A stretch of DNA of 64,000 nt from assembly GCA_963930775.1 (NCBI GenBank), contig OZ005695.1:2604001-2668000 (forward strand), in the 5' to 3' direction. How positions within the stretch are numbered: position 1 is the stretch's first letter; each line of letters opens with the position of its first letter. Made by a program: the position numbers and the translations under genes. This DNA is from Cliona cf. orientalis. Its lineage: Eukaryota; Porifera; Demospongiae; Clionaida; Clionaidae. Below the pieces are notes generated by a model, which ran no database searches, was not told the origin of the DNA, and saw only the letters and a program-made list of their open reading frames with translations. Positions 1 to 13,036 of the stretch are shown piece after piece.

Positions 1-19
1 TCCCACTCCTCCCTTTCAG

Positions 20-1402
20 TATGGCCACATTCGACAGCTGTCTGCTGGCTCGACGTCATCCGGTAGCGGTACTTTCTCCCCACCTCCCAACGCTGTCGTC
101 ACTTCTCCAACAGCCAAACAGCAGTCTCCTTCGTTTGCTCCGGGAGGTGCATTGAGTTACAACATGCCCCGCTATGGGGGAAGTGGCGGTGCCTTAAATC
201 GTTATCAAAACTACGACCAAGGTTCTAAGCTTTCTGGCTCCAGCAGTGCCCTCGCTGGCCACGGTCGTGCTCCTAATCCCAGCAACCCACAGTTCCACAG
301 TCTGAAGCAGTCACGTACCCAGCAACAACCACAACACCCTGTTCTAAAGAGGACTGGGAGTAGTGGGGTGACAGGAGGAGGCGGAGTTGGGGGTGGAGCT
401 TCAGGTCTTGTAACCATAGGAACCAACCTATCTCTCACGAGGCCCTCCAGTGCCGGTGTGGGCAGAGTTAGTCGAGGAGGTGGGGGCGGGGCTAGCGGAG
501 GAGGAGGAGGAGGTGTGGTAGGGGGTGGAGCTGGGGCTGGTTCAGGGGAACCTACTGGTCTTGTGACTTTTGGCACTAACTTATCCCTCAAGAGAAACGC
601 CACTGCCGGTACCAACAACACCAGTACCAACAATTCCTCGCTGAATCGCATAAGGAACGCCGTTCCCCTCAATTCCCAGCAGGTATTGCCTAATCCTGCC
701 AGCAATGGAGTAACCGTGGTAAGACGCCAAGACTCTTCAACTGGCAGCACCCAAACACACTACTCTACGGCAGTGATCAAGAAGCGAAGAAGCAACCCTA
801 GTCCAGATGGAACCGGTACCGGGAACAGACGATCATCCGGCGGTGAAGATTTCCAAGCTGCAAATTCTTCTGAGCATCATCATCATCATCATCATCATCA
901 GTCACGAAACGGTTACCCCAGTGTAGGCTCTGGAAATCAAATGCTCTCTGCTAACATGAACCACAACAATCTAGGCTCAAGCGGAAGTGATGTGAGCATC
1001 CTCGTGCCCGAACAGAAAGCCGTTTCAAAAACCGCGCAACAAGGGCGTCTGATGGCGCCTCACGAGAGAATATCGGGCTCACCGAGAATGGCAAGAAAGC
1101 CGTTAGTTCAGAAGGGGACCTCTGGTATTGTGATACATGTATCTTCTGCCAGTTCACAAAACTCACGCCATCAAAAACGGCCACCATCGCCAGTCTCGAG
1201 AAAGAGTGAACCTAATCCACTTGAAGGAGGCAAGAGCAGCTCGTCCATCTATCCGGAGAATATCGAGCCGTACATGTCCACTGGGGATGCTAAGGGCCAA
1301 ATGCAGTTCTACAAGTACACCCCCTATACTGATGGTGGTAGCAAGGCTGATGGTGGAAAAGTCGATACTTCTAGTAAAACCCCTGAAAGCACATGGTGCT
1401 AA
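20..1402 (+). CDS. 3' terminal exon of unrecognised Ser/Gly/Asn-rich protein (partial)
   Basis: A polypyrimidine tract ending in CAG at 17-19 marks a splice acceptor. From base 20 the frame is open for 460 codons to a TAA at 1400-1402; the upstream exons lie outside the window. The protein is low-complexity: poly-Gly stretches near the middle, an eight-His run (CAT repeat around 876-900), and Ser/Asn-rich linkers with basic patches such as KKRR. One short motif occurs twice, as GLVTIGTNLSLTR and GLVTFGTNLSLKR, about 40 residues apart, which suggests a duplicated docking peptide. The last 60 residues look more ordered (YMSTGDAKGQMQFYKYTPY). There is no recognisable catalytic domain or membrane segment. 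It is probably the disordered C-terminal tail of a larger cytoplasmic or nuclear protein; I do not recognise the family. Confidence 0.7.
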   Translation, partial: YGHIRQLSAGSTSSGSGTFSPPPNAVVTSPTAKQQSPSFAPGGALSYNMPRYGGSGGALNRYQNYDQGSKLSGSSSALAGHGRAPNPSNPQFHSLKQSRTQQQPQHPVLKRTGSSGVTGGGGVGGGASGLVTIGTNLSLTRPSSAGVGRVSRGGGGGASGGGGGGVVGGGAGAGSGEPTGLVTFGTNLSLKRNATAGTNNTSTNNSSLNRIRNAVPLNSQQVLPNPASNGVTVVRRQDSSTGSTQTHYSTAVIKKRRSNPSPDGTGTGNRRSSGGEDFQAANSSEHHHHHHHHQSRNGYPSVGSGNQMLSANMNHNNLGSSGSDVSILVPEQKAVSKTAQQGRLMAPHERISGSPRMARKPLVQKGTSGIVIHVSSASSQNSRHQKRPPSPVSRKSEPNPLEGGKSSSSIYPENIEPYMSTGDAKGQMQFYKYTPYTDGGSKADGGKVDTSSKTPESTWC

Positions 1403-2120
1403 GTTGATTGTTATGACTTGTGCCTATTTTTAAAAATCGATGTGCATGTATTATTTTTATTTAAGCCATTGGATGGCTGCAATAATATGATTGTGCTGTG
1501 TTTCATTGTACGGTGTAGAGTATATACCGATTGATTTTTAGAAAATTTAATTGATGGTGTCTTAATATTATATAATTTGTGCAACTGTGCATACTGGTAT
1601 GCACAGAAATCAATACTTTGGTGCTGTTCATCATAATAATTATAGTATAAACATTGCAATTGTGTATTAAAAGTACGTATACGTGTCTTGCGTACATGCA
1701 GTTAGTGACAAAATTGGTATGACAAGTACAGCACATCTTGCATTGGCATGTACAGTACTAATGACGACCATTACCAGAATACAATTATTACTGGGAGATA
1801 GTATCGATACAATTTGCTGAAATATTATGTTGTAGTGTAGACAGCACAACCATAATAATTATGACATCATAGCAGCAATAATTATTACGTTATATCATGT
1901 TGACACTTTAGAAGATACATAAAAATCAGAATGACTTGTGACCGACCGATGCAGAAGTGGGTAAGGAAGAAATGCATAATGCAGATGAAACAAAAATTAT
2001 TAGTAAAAACAACAAAACGATGATAACCATCACAGCAAGAATAACAATGGCAAGGATGACAACGAAAACAATAATAAATAATATTATTTGAACCTACTAC
2101 TTAATAAACCTGGCTATCTA
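1403..2120. other. Intergenic spacer between convergent 3' ends
   Basis: AT-rich spacer of about 0.7 kb between the stop of the low-complexity gene (+) and the stop of the xylosyltransferase gene (-). It must hold the 3' UTRs and poly(A) sites of both. I see several T/A-rich stretches, for example around 1450-1460 and 2060-2090, but no coding potential and no repeat structure. Confidence 0.6.
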
Positions 2121-5100
2121 TTACCTAATTCTTCCATTTGGTTGAATTTTGCCTATCTCAGATTTTGGGTCCGGGGAGAAACTGCTCCAACTTGTAGACA
2201 TGCAGTCTGGTATCCACGAACACCCCTTATGAGGGGGATCAGCCCCTTCCCCCTCTCGGCTAGCGCTAGTAGTCCGACAGTACCCCTCGATAGTCCAGTG
2301 CTTTGCCACCATACTGTCCATCCAGTTCTCCAACTGTGCCCCAGTCTTTGACACGTTGCTTCTCCACTGTGCAAACAGTGTAGGATCCATGCTAGGCTTT
2401 ATCGTGACGGTTCTTTTGGCGTTCACGGCCAGAGGATCGGACAGAGGCCGTCTGTTTTCGTGCGTGATTGGCACGACCAAGAACTGGTTCTGCATTAATA
2501 CCGTACCACCATCTTTGGGTGGTAGTGTGACTTTCACCGTCCACACTCCAGGTCGGATGGGCCTCTCGACTTTCGGTTTGTGGAAGGAGACGAACCAGCT
2601 CGCTTCGAGTTTCATGACGAACGTGGAGACTCTCTCTCCAACCGGGTCGTCCCAAATGATGTTGACCTCACCAGGGGAACCCCCCTTGAGGCGCAGAGCG
2701 GCCACTGGCTCGTCCCAAGCTCCCACGATCCCGCCCAAGTTACGGAAGATGCTCTCTTTTCCATCCCACTCACTACCAATCTGCAGCAGGATAGGCAATA
2801 AAGTTTGTAATGTTGACGACCAATACCAAATGTATGTGATGCACGTCCTAGTCGAGATTCATGTACAATGCTTTATGTGCTAAGATTGTAAGCAAAACTG
2901 CCATTGTTATCAGGTTTGCAAACTGACCTATTATAGATTTGGTTTTAATATTAAATTTCCAAAGAATATCAATTACACGTATATCCAATGACTGAAATGC
3001 CCTCAGTGCATACCTCCAATCCTGTGATCCTCTTTGCCAAATTTCCTTCACTGTCAAATCTCTTGAAGCCAGACACAGGAGAGAACATCACCTCAAACTC
3101 GGGTGGTGGGTTCCTCACGCCACCACTACCGTGTGCATCCACGACGGTCACCAGCAGCCCGCTGAACGAGTCTCTCTGACGGAAGACGTTGACATCTTTG
3201 ACGAGAGCCTGCCGGGGAATGCCACAGTCTAAGCCGCCTTCCTCCAGATGTTGCCTCCCTCCAGCTCCCCCTACTCCGTTCTTGTCTTGCTCAGAGTAGA
3301 GCAGTTTAAGAGATTGACGCATGAAGGATAAGTATGTGCTGGAATACAAAGAAATGATGATAATATTCACACAAACTCTTACAAAAACTTACAAAATCAT
3401 GTAGCCATTTCCCAAGGTACATGTATTACTGATAGAGGTGAATTTAAAAGCAGGTTATACAGGAAAGTATGGCAAAAATTGGGTATTCAATCCAGGGACT
3501 AGTAGCCAAAGTAAAGGATACAGTGGCTAATTTGGCTAGTATGTGGGAACCTCTGTAAAACCTGTACTCTGTAAAGCTTTACGATAGCATAATGAAATAC
3601 ATCTTTCATGATGCTGATTGAATAGCCCACACCCCCCCCCCCCCATCCCAAAATTCAATTATTAATGCAAGGGGAACCCTGAATACATACACCAGTGCGG
3701 TGCCTTTGTGTCATTAATAGGGTTTCCCAGCCAAATTTAATTCCTACGACAATCCCTCGGTGCATCAAAAGCAGATCAATGGAATAGTTGTCAAGTTTTA
3801 TCATGGGAATACTGCTATCTGACCAAAATTAATATCTCAAAGCAAATATTGATACCGCATCATTGCTCCTTCTGTGTAGTTTTTCCACTGTGTACATTCT
3901 CTATATTAGTCGAGGATTAGAAATTTAATGGCGTAATTACTAGGATTTTGATGACAGAGCTCTGGCAGTGTTGGCTTTTAATGGCAGCTGTCCCTGAAAA
4001 CCTAGCACCGTTTGTTGATATATGATATAATGACATAAACTGGTGATTTCTCACCCCTCCACTGAATTCCATCTCCTCCACTCCTTCCCTGGCATGCACA
4101 CACACATGCATGTGCACACTTTTTTGGTAGACTTGCCTACTTGTTAAGAAGCTAGGTCCTAATCTTGCGTGAAGGGGTAGTGGGGAGGGGGGAAGGGGGT
4201 GGGGGAGTCAGAATCGACTTTCCTTGCTGCTACCACTTTTCTTGTTATTAAATCTCAAGTCAGACCCCGGTATTAGTGTTAGTGTTATAATGTATACCTG
4301 TAATTTTAAGGACCTTCAGAGAGCAATTCCATTGCTCGGCCTAAAACACAACCTCCCACTAAGCCTTAAGAAAACTCTGGTCAGTGAGAAATCCTATGTA
4401 CATGTACCTGTATCTGGCGTTGGATGGTTTGGTGACATCATCATCAATGTGGTAGACGCTCTCCCAGTAGGAATTGACGGCCGGGGTGCCCGGGGGGAGG
4501 GACCCATACAGATGGGCGTCTAGACGTTCAACGATCTCCTGATTCACGATTGCCTCAAATTTACGAGCGAAGAAATGATGGTCACCAACATTCTGTGGGG
4601 GAGTTGAAAATGGGATGTCAGTTTACATAAAGTGAATTATTAATCCATGGGCTGTTTTGTAGATACATGTTAGATCATCTTTCAGTTTTCTTTCATTATC
4701 CATAGTTGCTTACTCGAACTGATATTGCAGTATCAATAATTGTGTATATCATATCAGTAGCACATGCAACACTAAAAGTAACTCATCTTATACTACCAGT
4801 ACCAGTTCGGTATACACTATCAAGTTTGATGGTGATAGCCTCAGCCTCTCTCTCTCTCCCCATTCCTCCTTTCCCCTCCCTTCCCTCCTCTCTACCTCAC
4901 TCTCTCTCCTTCTTATGCTTCCAGTTTCCCTCTCTCCCTATCTCCTTTTTTCTCTCTCTCCCTTCCCCCTCTCGCACACGACTACGTACATGTACCTTTA
5001 ATCTATTCAAGTCTTGTGAGAGGAAGTCGTTGGGTGAGCATCCGCACCAGTCGACGATGTGCTTGTACTGGCAGCGGCAGCCAAGCTTGCGATTCCAGTT

Positions 5101-8100
5101 GGTCACTCTCAAGTTAGTCTTGACAAACGACTGACACATGGGCCCGTTTCGAAGCACAGTGTGGAAGAAAGACTGCAATGAAAAGCACAAAGAGTGATAA
5201 ACCAATAACTGAATTTGTGGATTCCCTTGGTATGGGTGCAGCTTAATTTACACATTTCAATAATTGCTTAATAACCATATTACTGTGGTGTCCCAGGCAA
5301 GCGCCCACTCCCGGGTAAACACCCATGTACCATATTTCAAGGGGCCACTGTAGCAGCTTCTATATAAAGGTATGGAGTTTTAATCCCAGGTAAGCAAGCA
5401 CTATAGTCTATCAAGCTAGACCCCTTTTTCGCCCGATGACCTTTACCTACTCTCTCCACACGCGAAAAAGGGGTCTACATGTAGCTTGATAGACTAAGCA
5501 AGCACCCATGCAGGCCAAAATCGCAAACTACGTTTAAGCACCTACCCGGGACACTATGGTATAATAATATTGCCTTACTTGGACCATGTTCTGCATTATG
5601 ACCAAATTTAATACGTGTGTGAGACAGGCTTATTTCGAAGTGTCCTGTTCGAAGGTTTCCATCACACATTATCATGAGCATATATGCACAAATAAAAAAA
5701 GAATGGTTGCCCATGGTCAAAAGAAGGAGCAACTTGCTCCATTCTCTAGCCAGTCATTCACAGAATGAGAGGTATGATCGAAATTTGTAGCATTACAAAA
5801 ACGACACTTGAAGAAACAAGTCTCTGACATGTGAACATACAGATCGATAATAACGACCGTCAAGGACTGCAGCCATTAACGGTGATAATTTATTCCGTTG
5901 CCATGCTCACTGCATTACAATATTTTGCATGCTACAACTAAAGCACACATTACTCCAGAAGTGACTATTTGTATGTACACGTATACATATTAATAAGTTA
6001 TAGCCATCAATATCCAATGGCATGCTACTAGTACACGATGGGATGAGGCGAGCCTTGGCCACTCTATCTGCACCTACCATAATAATAATTATCCCAAGTC
6101 TGCAGCATAAAAATTAATCACATGCACATGTGTATGGCTACACAATTTCATGTACAGTGGTATGATAATGGACAAAGGGATTAGTGGTAATCCAGTAGTA
6201 ATTAAATCTAGCTAACTACAGTCTAGACATGCCTGAACAACCGTAATAAAATTTACGCAGTTGCTATGGAGAAAAGGGCTACGTGTTTAAGAAGTAAAGT
6301 GGGTATCGAGACTGCATTAGCAGTGTGTATTCCAGTGGGTATACATAAAAGCATGAGCAAGCTATATACAGCCTACCTCAGCTGGTAGTAGCGAGAACTC
6401 GTAGTATCTCTTGAGCCCCGTGAGGAACGGGTCTCTGTTGGTGACGAGGTACCTCGAGTAGTTTCGATGGATAGCGATCCAGTCGCTACCCCCGTCGATG
6501 ATGAGGTCGTGTGGGAGGGGCCTGTGGTCCACACGCCACATGTGATTGTCACACTCTACAAACGTTCGATCCAACCCTTGCTTCTGGATGAATCTGTGGC
6601 AGAGTGGGGAGAGAGAGAGAGGGGGGAGGGAGGAAGAGAGGAGGGAGAGAGGAGGGGAGAGAGAGAGAGGGGAGAGAGAGGCATTAATATTTGTAATCAC
6701 CTAATTATAGTTTTACTTGGCATTCTACACACAAGCATAAACATGCATATACATACAGACACACACACATGGAGGGAGCGCTGCACCACTCCAGTGCAGC
6801 TTCCACTCACTAAGTGGTTACCGTAAGCAAAGATGTTGTTTACGCTCCATATATGCATGTATGCCATAACAACACAGTCAGTTTCCTTTCGTTAGGAACA
6901 ATTAGGCAGGGAGCGGGTTAAGTTTCTGGTCAAATGATCTAAGCACTCTCTTCTATGTAGCTGGCATCTTCCTGCATGGCTTCACCCTTCACACGTAATT
7001 TATATTTGCACATCCACACAAACACATCTGTTTGCTAGGTAAACCAGGAAACATGCTGCTGCTGTTGGTGTGATAATAGAGTCTTTGATGCGAGCGTAAG
7101 ATCCGCTCAAAAGAAATACTCCAATCATTCAGAAATACACCATGTACAGATCGAGGGACCCCTGTAATAATTATTATTTCGCCGAATGTACAGTTACCAT
7201 AGACACTACCAGGTCCGAAAGGATCTAGGAGCATGCCCAGCTCTAGACTACATCATAACAATGGCTTCACATGTACAGTGTCTTATTGTGTCCAGTTGCC
7301 AGACAGTATAAGGGTATAGGACACATTGACCACTTCATGAACTGTTTACTGTTGGCGCTATAAACTGTGGAGGGTCAGCTGTGTCTAATTATCAAACAGT
7401 TACCTTCACTGGCTGCCAGTTTATGTAAACACACTTGATAAATAACTCTGAACCAGTAATCTCAAAATCAAGCCAACTGCACAGGACTTCATCGTCCCCC
7501 CCCCCCCCCTCTCTCTCTCTCTTTCCCTCCCTCCAATTATATCCCTGGTTTGACTCACTTGTTGATGTCTCCTCCGTGCGTCTTGACAAAGTTCCTTCCT
7601 CTGTGAGCTCGAAGAAACTTCACTAACTCTTCATTGGTCCTGTAATATCAACACAAATATGCCATAATAATAATAATTATAATTTGCTAGGGCAGAGTCT
7701 AGAAAGTACTTGAGTACTGACTGGGGGTGGTAGGCTTTATCCTTAATATCCACAAGCGCACACGTGGGTACATGTGTAGGAAGAGATAGCGTAGGTACAC
7801 TGCAACAGGTAGCTATCAAAACAAGGCAAGATAAACGACCCTGACTTCTTGTAAAAGTGAAACTGCATGTACTCACTCTCATGTGAAAAACATACTGCAT
7901 GAGTTATACAAATAAGATCGGACTTCTACTAGTACTGGGATCCCCTGGGCATTTCATTGTTGATTACTCTGTGAAAGCATTAATTTTGTGTAGTTGACAT
8001 GCTCATTGCACACTAGGCAGAGGATGCCTTGACTTTGTTTACCATCTAAAATTAAAAATTTGGTGACCAGATAAACACCTTCAGAATTTTGGGGGGGGGG

Positions 8101-11100
8101 GGGGGGGGGGGTACAAAATGGCAGTTTGTGGTTAAAATGATAATGGTCAAATTTTTGCTTACTCTTGTACTGAGTATGCACTACGTAGCTGACAAGGCAC
8201 TTGGAAACACCCTTCACCTTGCCCTCACTTGTATGCACTTGGAAAAAATTTAATGACAGTAAGGCAGATGGGTATATACTACAAAAAACAATTACAACAA
8301 ATCTGCCAGTTCCAGGGGGGAGATGAACACTCCCCCTACCCCCCTGAAATAGATCCATTCTGGGTGTAACCAGTGTGTAATATAATCTGGGTGATATGTC
8401 AGATCAATGTGTATGAAAAAAGAAATTTAATAATGAACAGAGGGCTAAAAATAGATGTAATGGTTTTTATTACTTCACCCACTCACTTTAGAGGGTAGTC
8501 AGACTCGCTGATGTTGATGAGGTAATCCCACGTCCATCCGCTCAGCACGTGCTCGAGGTCCTCCATGGCTCGGAGGAGCATCTGGAGGAGCGAGGCCCCG
8601 CCCCAAATGGTCGCCATCCGCCACGAGGGGAAGTAGACGTTGGGTAGGTGGGAGAGATCCTCATAGAGCTTACGATGAAGGTAGTCGGATCTCTGAATCA
8701 GTCAAAAAAATGTTGGGGAGCATGAAACAGTACTAATAATCAATAACTTGAAGCGCTGAACTGAAAATAATTTTTAAGGTACAATACTGTTACACATGTA
8801 CACAGGAAGAAAGGGCTGCTTCAAGAAGAGCTTGCATCATAACACTATTTCATAAAAGGCATAATATTATTATTATTGAAATATACAGTGTATCTGCTGG
8901 AGGAGAGCACTTGAACTTCAGTTTCAATCGTATCAAACAACTATGTACAAGATCACAGCGGTTTATCATTACGTATCTCTTCTATCAAAAAAAACATGAT
9001 ATAGATATGTACATTATAGAGATCTCTAGGCATGCGTACAGTGTATATACGTATGTACATGTGCAGCTGGATAAATTTGTGGAGATTAATTCAATTAGCT
9101 GGCTACATCTAATTGTTCCAAAAAAGGCTATCACCATTATCTGAGGTACATACAGGTCATACCTCATAATATTAAAAGCACGAATTTGAGTATCATTTTT
9201 ATTGATCTTTTATGAGAGAGAGAGAGTACACAGTATTATGGGTGGCTTGTGTGGGAGAAGCTGAACGTAGCAGTTATATTATAGACTAGTATAGCATTTA
9301 AATTACAAAGGCTAAAGCAATTAGTACAGTGTGTGTTTTACGTGATATAATTACGAAATAATTCGCTGAGGTACGTAGCACTCTATTGTTCCACACTCGA
9401 TGCATATTATGTGTTACAGACAAGCACTCCCATTAGAACTATTAGTGTCGTGATAGCACATAATCATTGCTCTCTCTCCCTCTCTCTCTTTCTCTCTCTC
9501 TCCCTCCCTCTCTCTCTCTCTCCCCTTTCTCCTCTCTTTCTTAGTCTCATACCCAGGCTCCCAATCTTTAGGGAGCCTGGGTACGAAGCTACTCTTTCTC
9601 CCCCTCCCCTCTCTTAAATAGCTCAAACTAACCGAGTCTACATGAATGAAGAAGTAGTGATCTGTGTGGTAGATGGCTTTGAACAGTCGCTTGACCTGTC
9701 TCTGGGCCCTCCCGTGTATGGACATCAGGAACACGACTCTCGCGTTGGGACCCTCTCCCTGGTCATACGAAATCTTCTGAAAGCCCCTGCCGGGGTCGCG
9801 ACCTATCGGACAAGCGTTCATGATGTCCAAGTTGTAGAGCTGTCCGCCCTGCTGTAGGCACGTGATGTTCTTTATCAGGTCTTTGCATTCTTGGGTCTTG
9901 GCTCGGGAAATTGCCGATATGGCATCTTTTTTACCTACTAGACTGCAGCTGTTTTGCAGGTCGCCTGGCAGTGGGTAGGGAACGAGAGTGGATGAGATAG
10001 ACTTGGTGTTGGGTAGAGAAGCTGCTGTTAGCTTTTTGTTCGGTGAGGGGGTAAGTTTCGAGAGGTTCTCTGATGAGTTTGTGGATTTCACTTCTTGTAG
10101 GACGCGGTTCTTTAGCTGTTTCATGAACTGGAGTGGACTAGGCATCCCCTTGTTGCCCTTGTCCTGGTTAGAGTTTTTGTCTGGTAAGTGGTTTCGCTTC
10201 TTTATGTTTGGAGAGGGGTGCTCACTTTCACTGACAATGTTTCTACCTACGTTATTGACCTGTGCAACAGCTTGGAACACCTGCGGAGTGGAGAGGGAGA
10301 GAGAGAAAGAGAGAGAGGGAGGGAGAGAGAGAGAGAGAGTGAGAGGGAGAGTCATACACGCGGAATCTCTGAAGCCAAGAGTGGCAGTCAATAGTAAGTT
10401 AAAAGGTAGTACACACATGCACCATGCTACGTATCAGTGAAAATTAATACTACATATTGTAATGATGCGGCATGCAAAAAAGAGTGATCCACATCAGTCC
10501 GTGACACACATAATAACATCAATATTAAACGAGTCCCAATCAAATTAGAGTTCCCAGCAGTAGAACATGACCGTGAACACGATCACCAGGGCAGCAGCCA
10601 GCAGGCAAAGCAGGTCCATCAGCCAGGAATGTACCCCATTAAAAATAACACTGATCACCTTTGCTTCAAAACGGGGGGAATTTCAACGATGCAATTTTAA
10701 CAAATTATGAGAGAATGAAAACAGAATGGGAGAAATTGCAAATACTATGGAAAAACTAGAGACACTATTATACATTGAGTACATAAGGAAAAAGGACCAT
10801 GCAGCTCCAAAATTCTAATTGTAAACATGTGTATCCAACGAAATCAATTTTTTTACAGTATAGTGTGCTCAGCGTGCTGCTAAAAATGTTATCAAAGCAT
10901 CTTGTGCAAACCCAACTAATTTATGTGTTTGTCCATGACCCCCTTACACCATTAGGGCTGCCCTACGATCATTTACACTCATCTCATAGCCGATAATTTG
11001 CCTACAAAAGCATACAACATTGTTGTTAAACGCCAACACATACACACACATAATATGCTACTTGTGGTAATAGTATTAATTCTCGCCGTGAATATCCAAC

Positions 11101-12039
11101 TGGCTGGGTAAACTACTTAACGACTTACAGCTGCTGCTTCATATGAATACTGGATATTATATTATCAGCAACGTACATGAAATTATCCAGTACAGAGGAT
11201 CTCCCAAGCACAACCTCAGTAGTCATACTAGGGTGCCACCCCGCAGAAAAAAAAAGCATTAAAGAAATATGGATACTGGGGCTTTATTTGGGGGGGGGGG
11301 GGGGGGGGGGGGCATGCAAGGTCTGAGAAGAACACTGCACATGACAGTGAGCAAACCACAACACTAAGCGACTGCTTCAGCATTTGTAATCCTTTTTTGT
11401 TGAAGGTGGGGTCTGGGAACGAGACTAAAGATACTCACTCACTCCTGTATTGATGATTCAATGAAACGATCCTATGGACCACTACTCTCGAGGAACTTAT
11501 GGCCACCTGCACTACTGATGGGTGCCCAGACAACACCGCCCCCCCTCCATCCCACCCCACCCCCTTCCCAGACCAGCACACCACCAGCCATCACACTCTG
11601 GTTCAAGCATGACTGATCTCCTGGCTGCACTCCATATAATATTATATTATCCTTAAACAGTTACTATCTAGACAGTAATAACGTAGAAAGCCAATAAGAC
11701 CACACTATCATGCACACCACTGCACACCCCAACCCATACCAGAACTCACACATCCACAAAGATGTTATATAATATTATACTTCAACTCCTCAACTAATTA
11801 TTGCAGCTGGGACATGTATAATGAATTTTGGCACATACATGTACAATAAATTAGTATTATATTACATGCATATGCTTGGATGTGGCTCAATATAATGATG
11901 AATGGCTATGCTGGAGCCATGGGGGATGAGAGTGGGTGAGAGGGGCGGGAGGTTAATGGAGACTGAGTAGACGATAATTGTCCAAATTTGATGGGCTTCA
12001 CTCGAGAGCTGTCACTCAGACATCCCATAAATTAATCAC

Positions 12040-12076
<37 letters not shown>

Positions 12077-12997
12077 GAATTATACAAGTCATAGCCTAAA
12101 CAACGGTTACGTACATGTACGTAAGCAATGTAAAAATCAACATCAATATAATAATACAGTTCTAAGATAAATCACATTTTTTACAGCAGCATGCATGCAC
12201 TATTGAGTCTACAGCCACTAGCAAGACTCTCAGAGTACAATACTCTTTCTAGCTAGTGTTGCATAATATATATTAGCATGCATAATATTTATAGCAAATA
12301 CAGATAAAAGTGATTAAATGGACCATTACCCACCATCACCAAAAATAACACCACAGTAAGGATGTATGCACCGTAGCTTTGCTTGAGTAAATACGTAGCT
12401 AGCCAGTGGAAATGATGATTTTTACAGCTACACGGCTTTGCTCTGTGGAATGCAATTAACTTCCTTATGTCTTAATACACACATATGCACAAGCATACAA
12501 ATACAGTGGCGTCTCTAGGTAGTTGTTTAACTGGGTGCAAGTTATCGAAAGTAACTGCACAGGTGGATGCACAAAGCTAGTGGAAGTGTGCTATAGCGTA
12601 ATATGTAATACACATGCATATGTATCTTACTAAGTTAGGTACTAGATAGTCTACATGCATGTAGTGATATTATATATGACATGTTGCATTACTGCTGTGG
12701 CAGTGTAGTGAAACATGCATACTATGACAGGCTATAGGTAAACAACAAAACTACACATGCGGTGCACAGGTGCACGGACTGGGTGCATGCAAATGAACCC
12801 ACATGCACCAGCATACTATGATAAGTTAGTTTGCTCAAGTTAAGTATACATCCACAACAAAACAAAATGGCTATATACCTAATTTCATTATGATCTCACT
12901 GCAAGAGTCAATGGATGAGCTGTTAGCAATTATACGAGTGCACACAGGCAGCTGTGTGTACATGCACATGCAAAGGCATGTGTTACTAGTTAGGGAT

Positions 12998-13036
<39 letters not shown>

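Noticed and set aside
211..750. Minus-strand open frame of 179 codons, Pro/Leu-rich
   Set aside because: It is the complement of the Gly-rich, low-complexity coding exon on the plus strand; no domain and no splice context.
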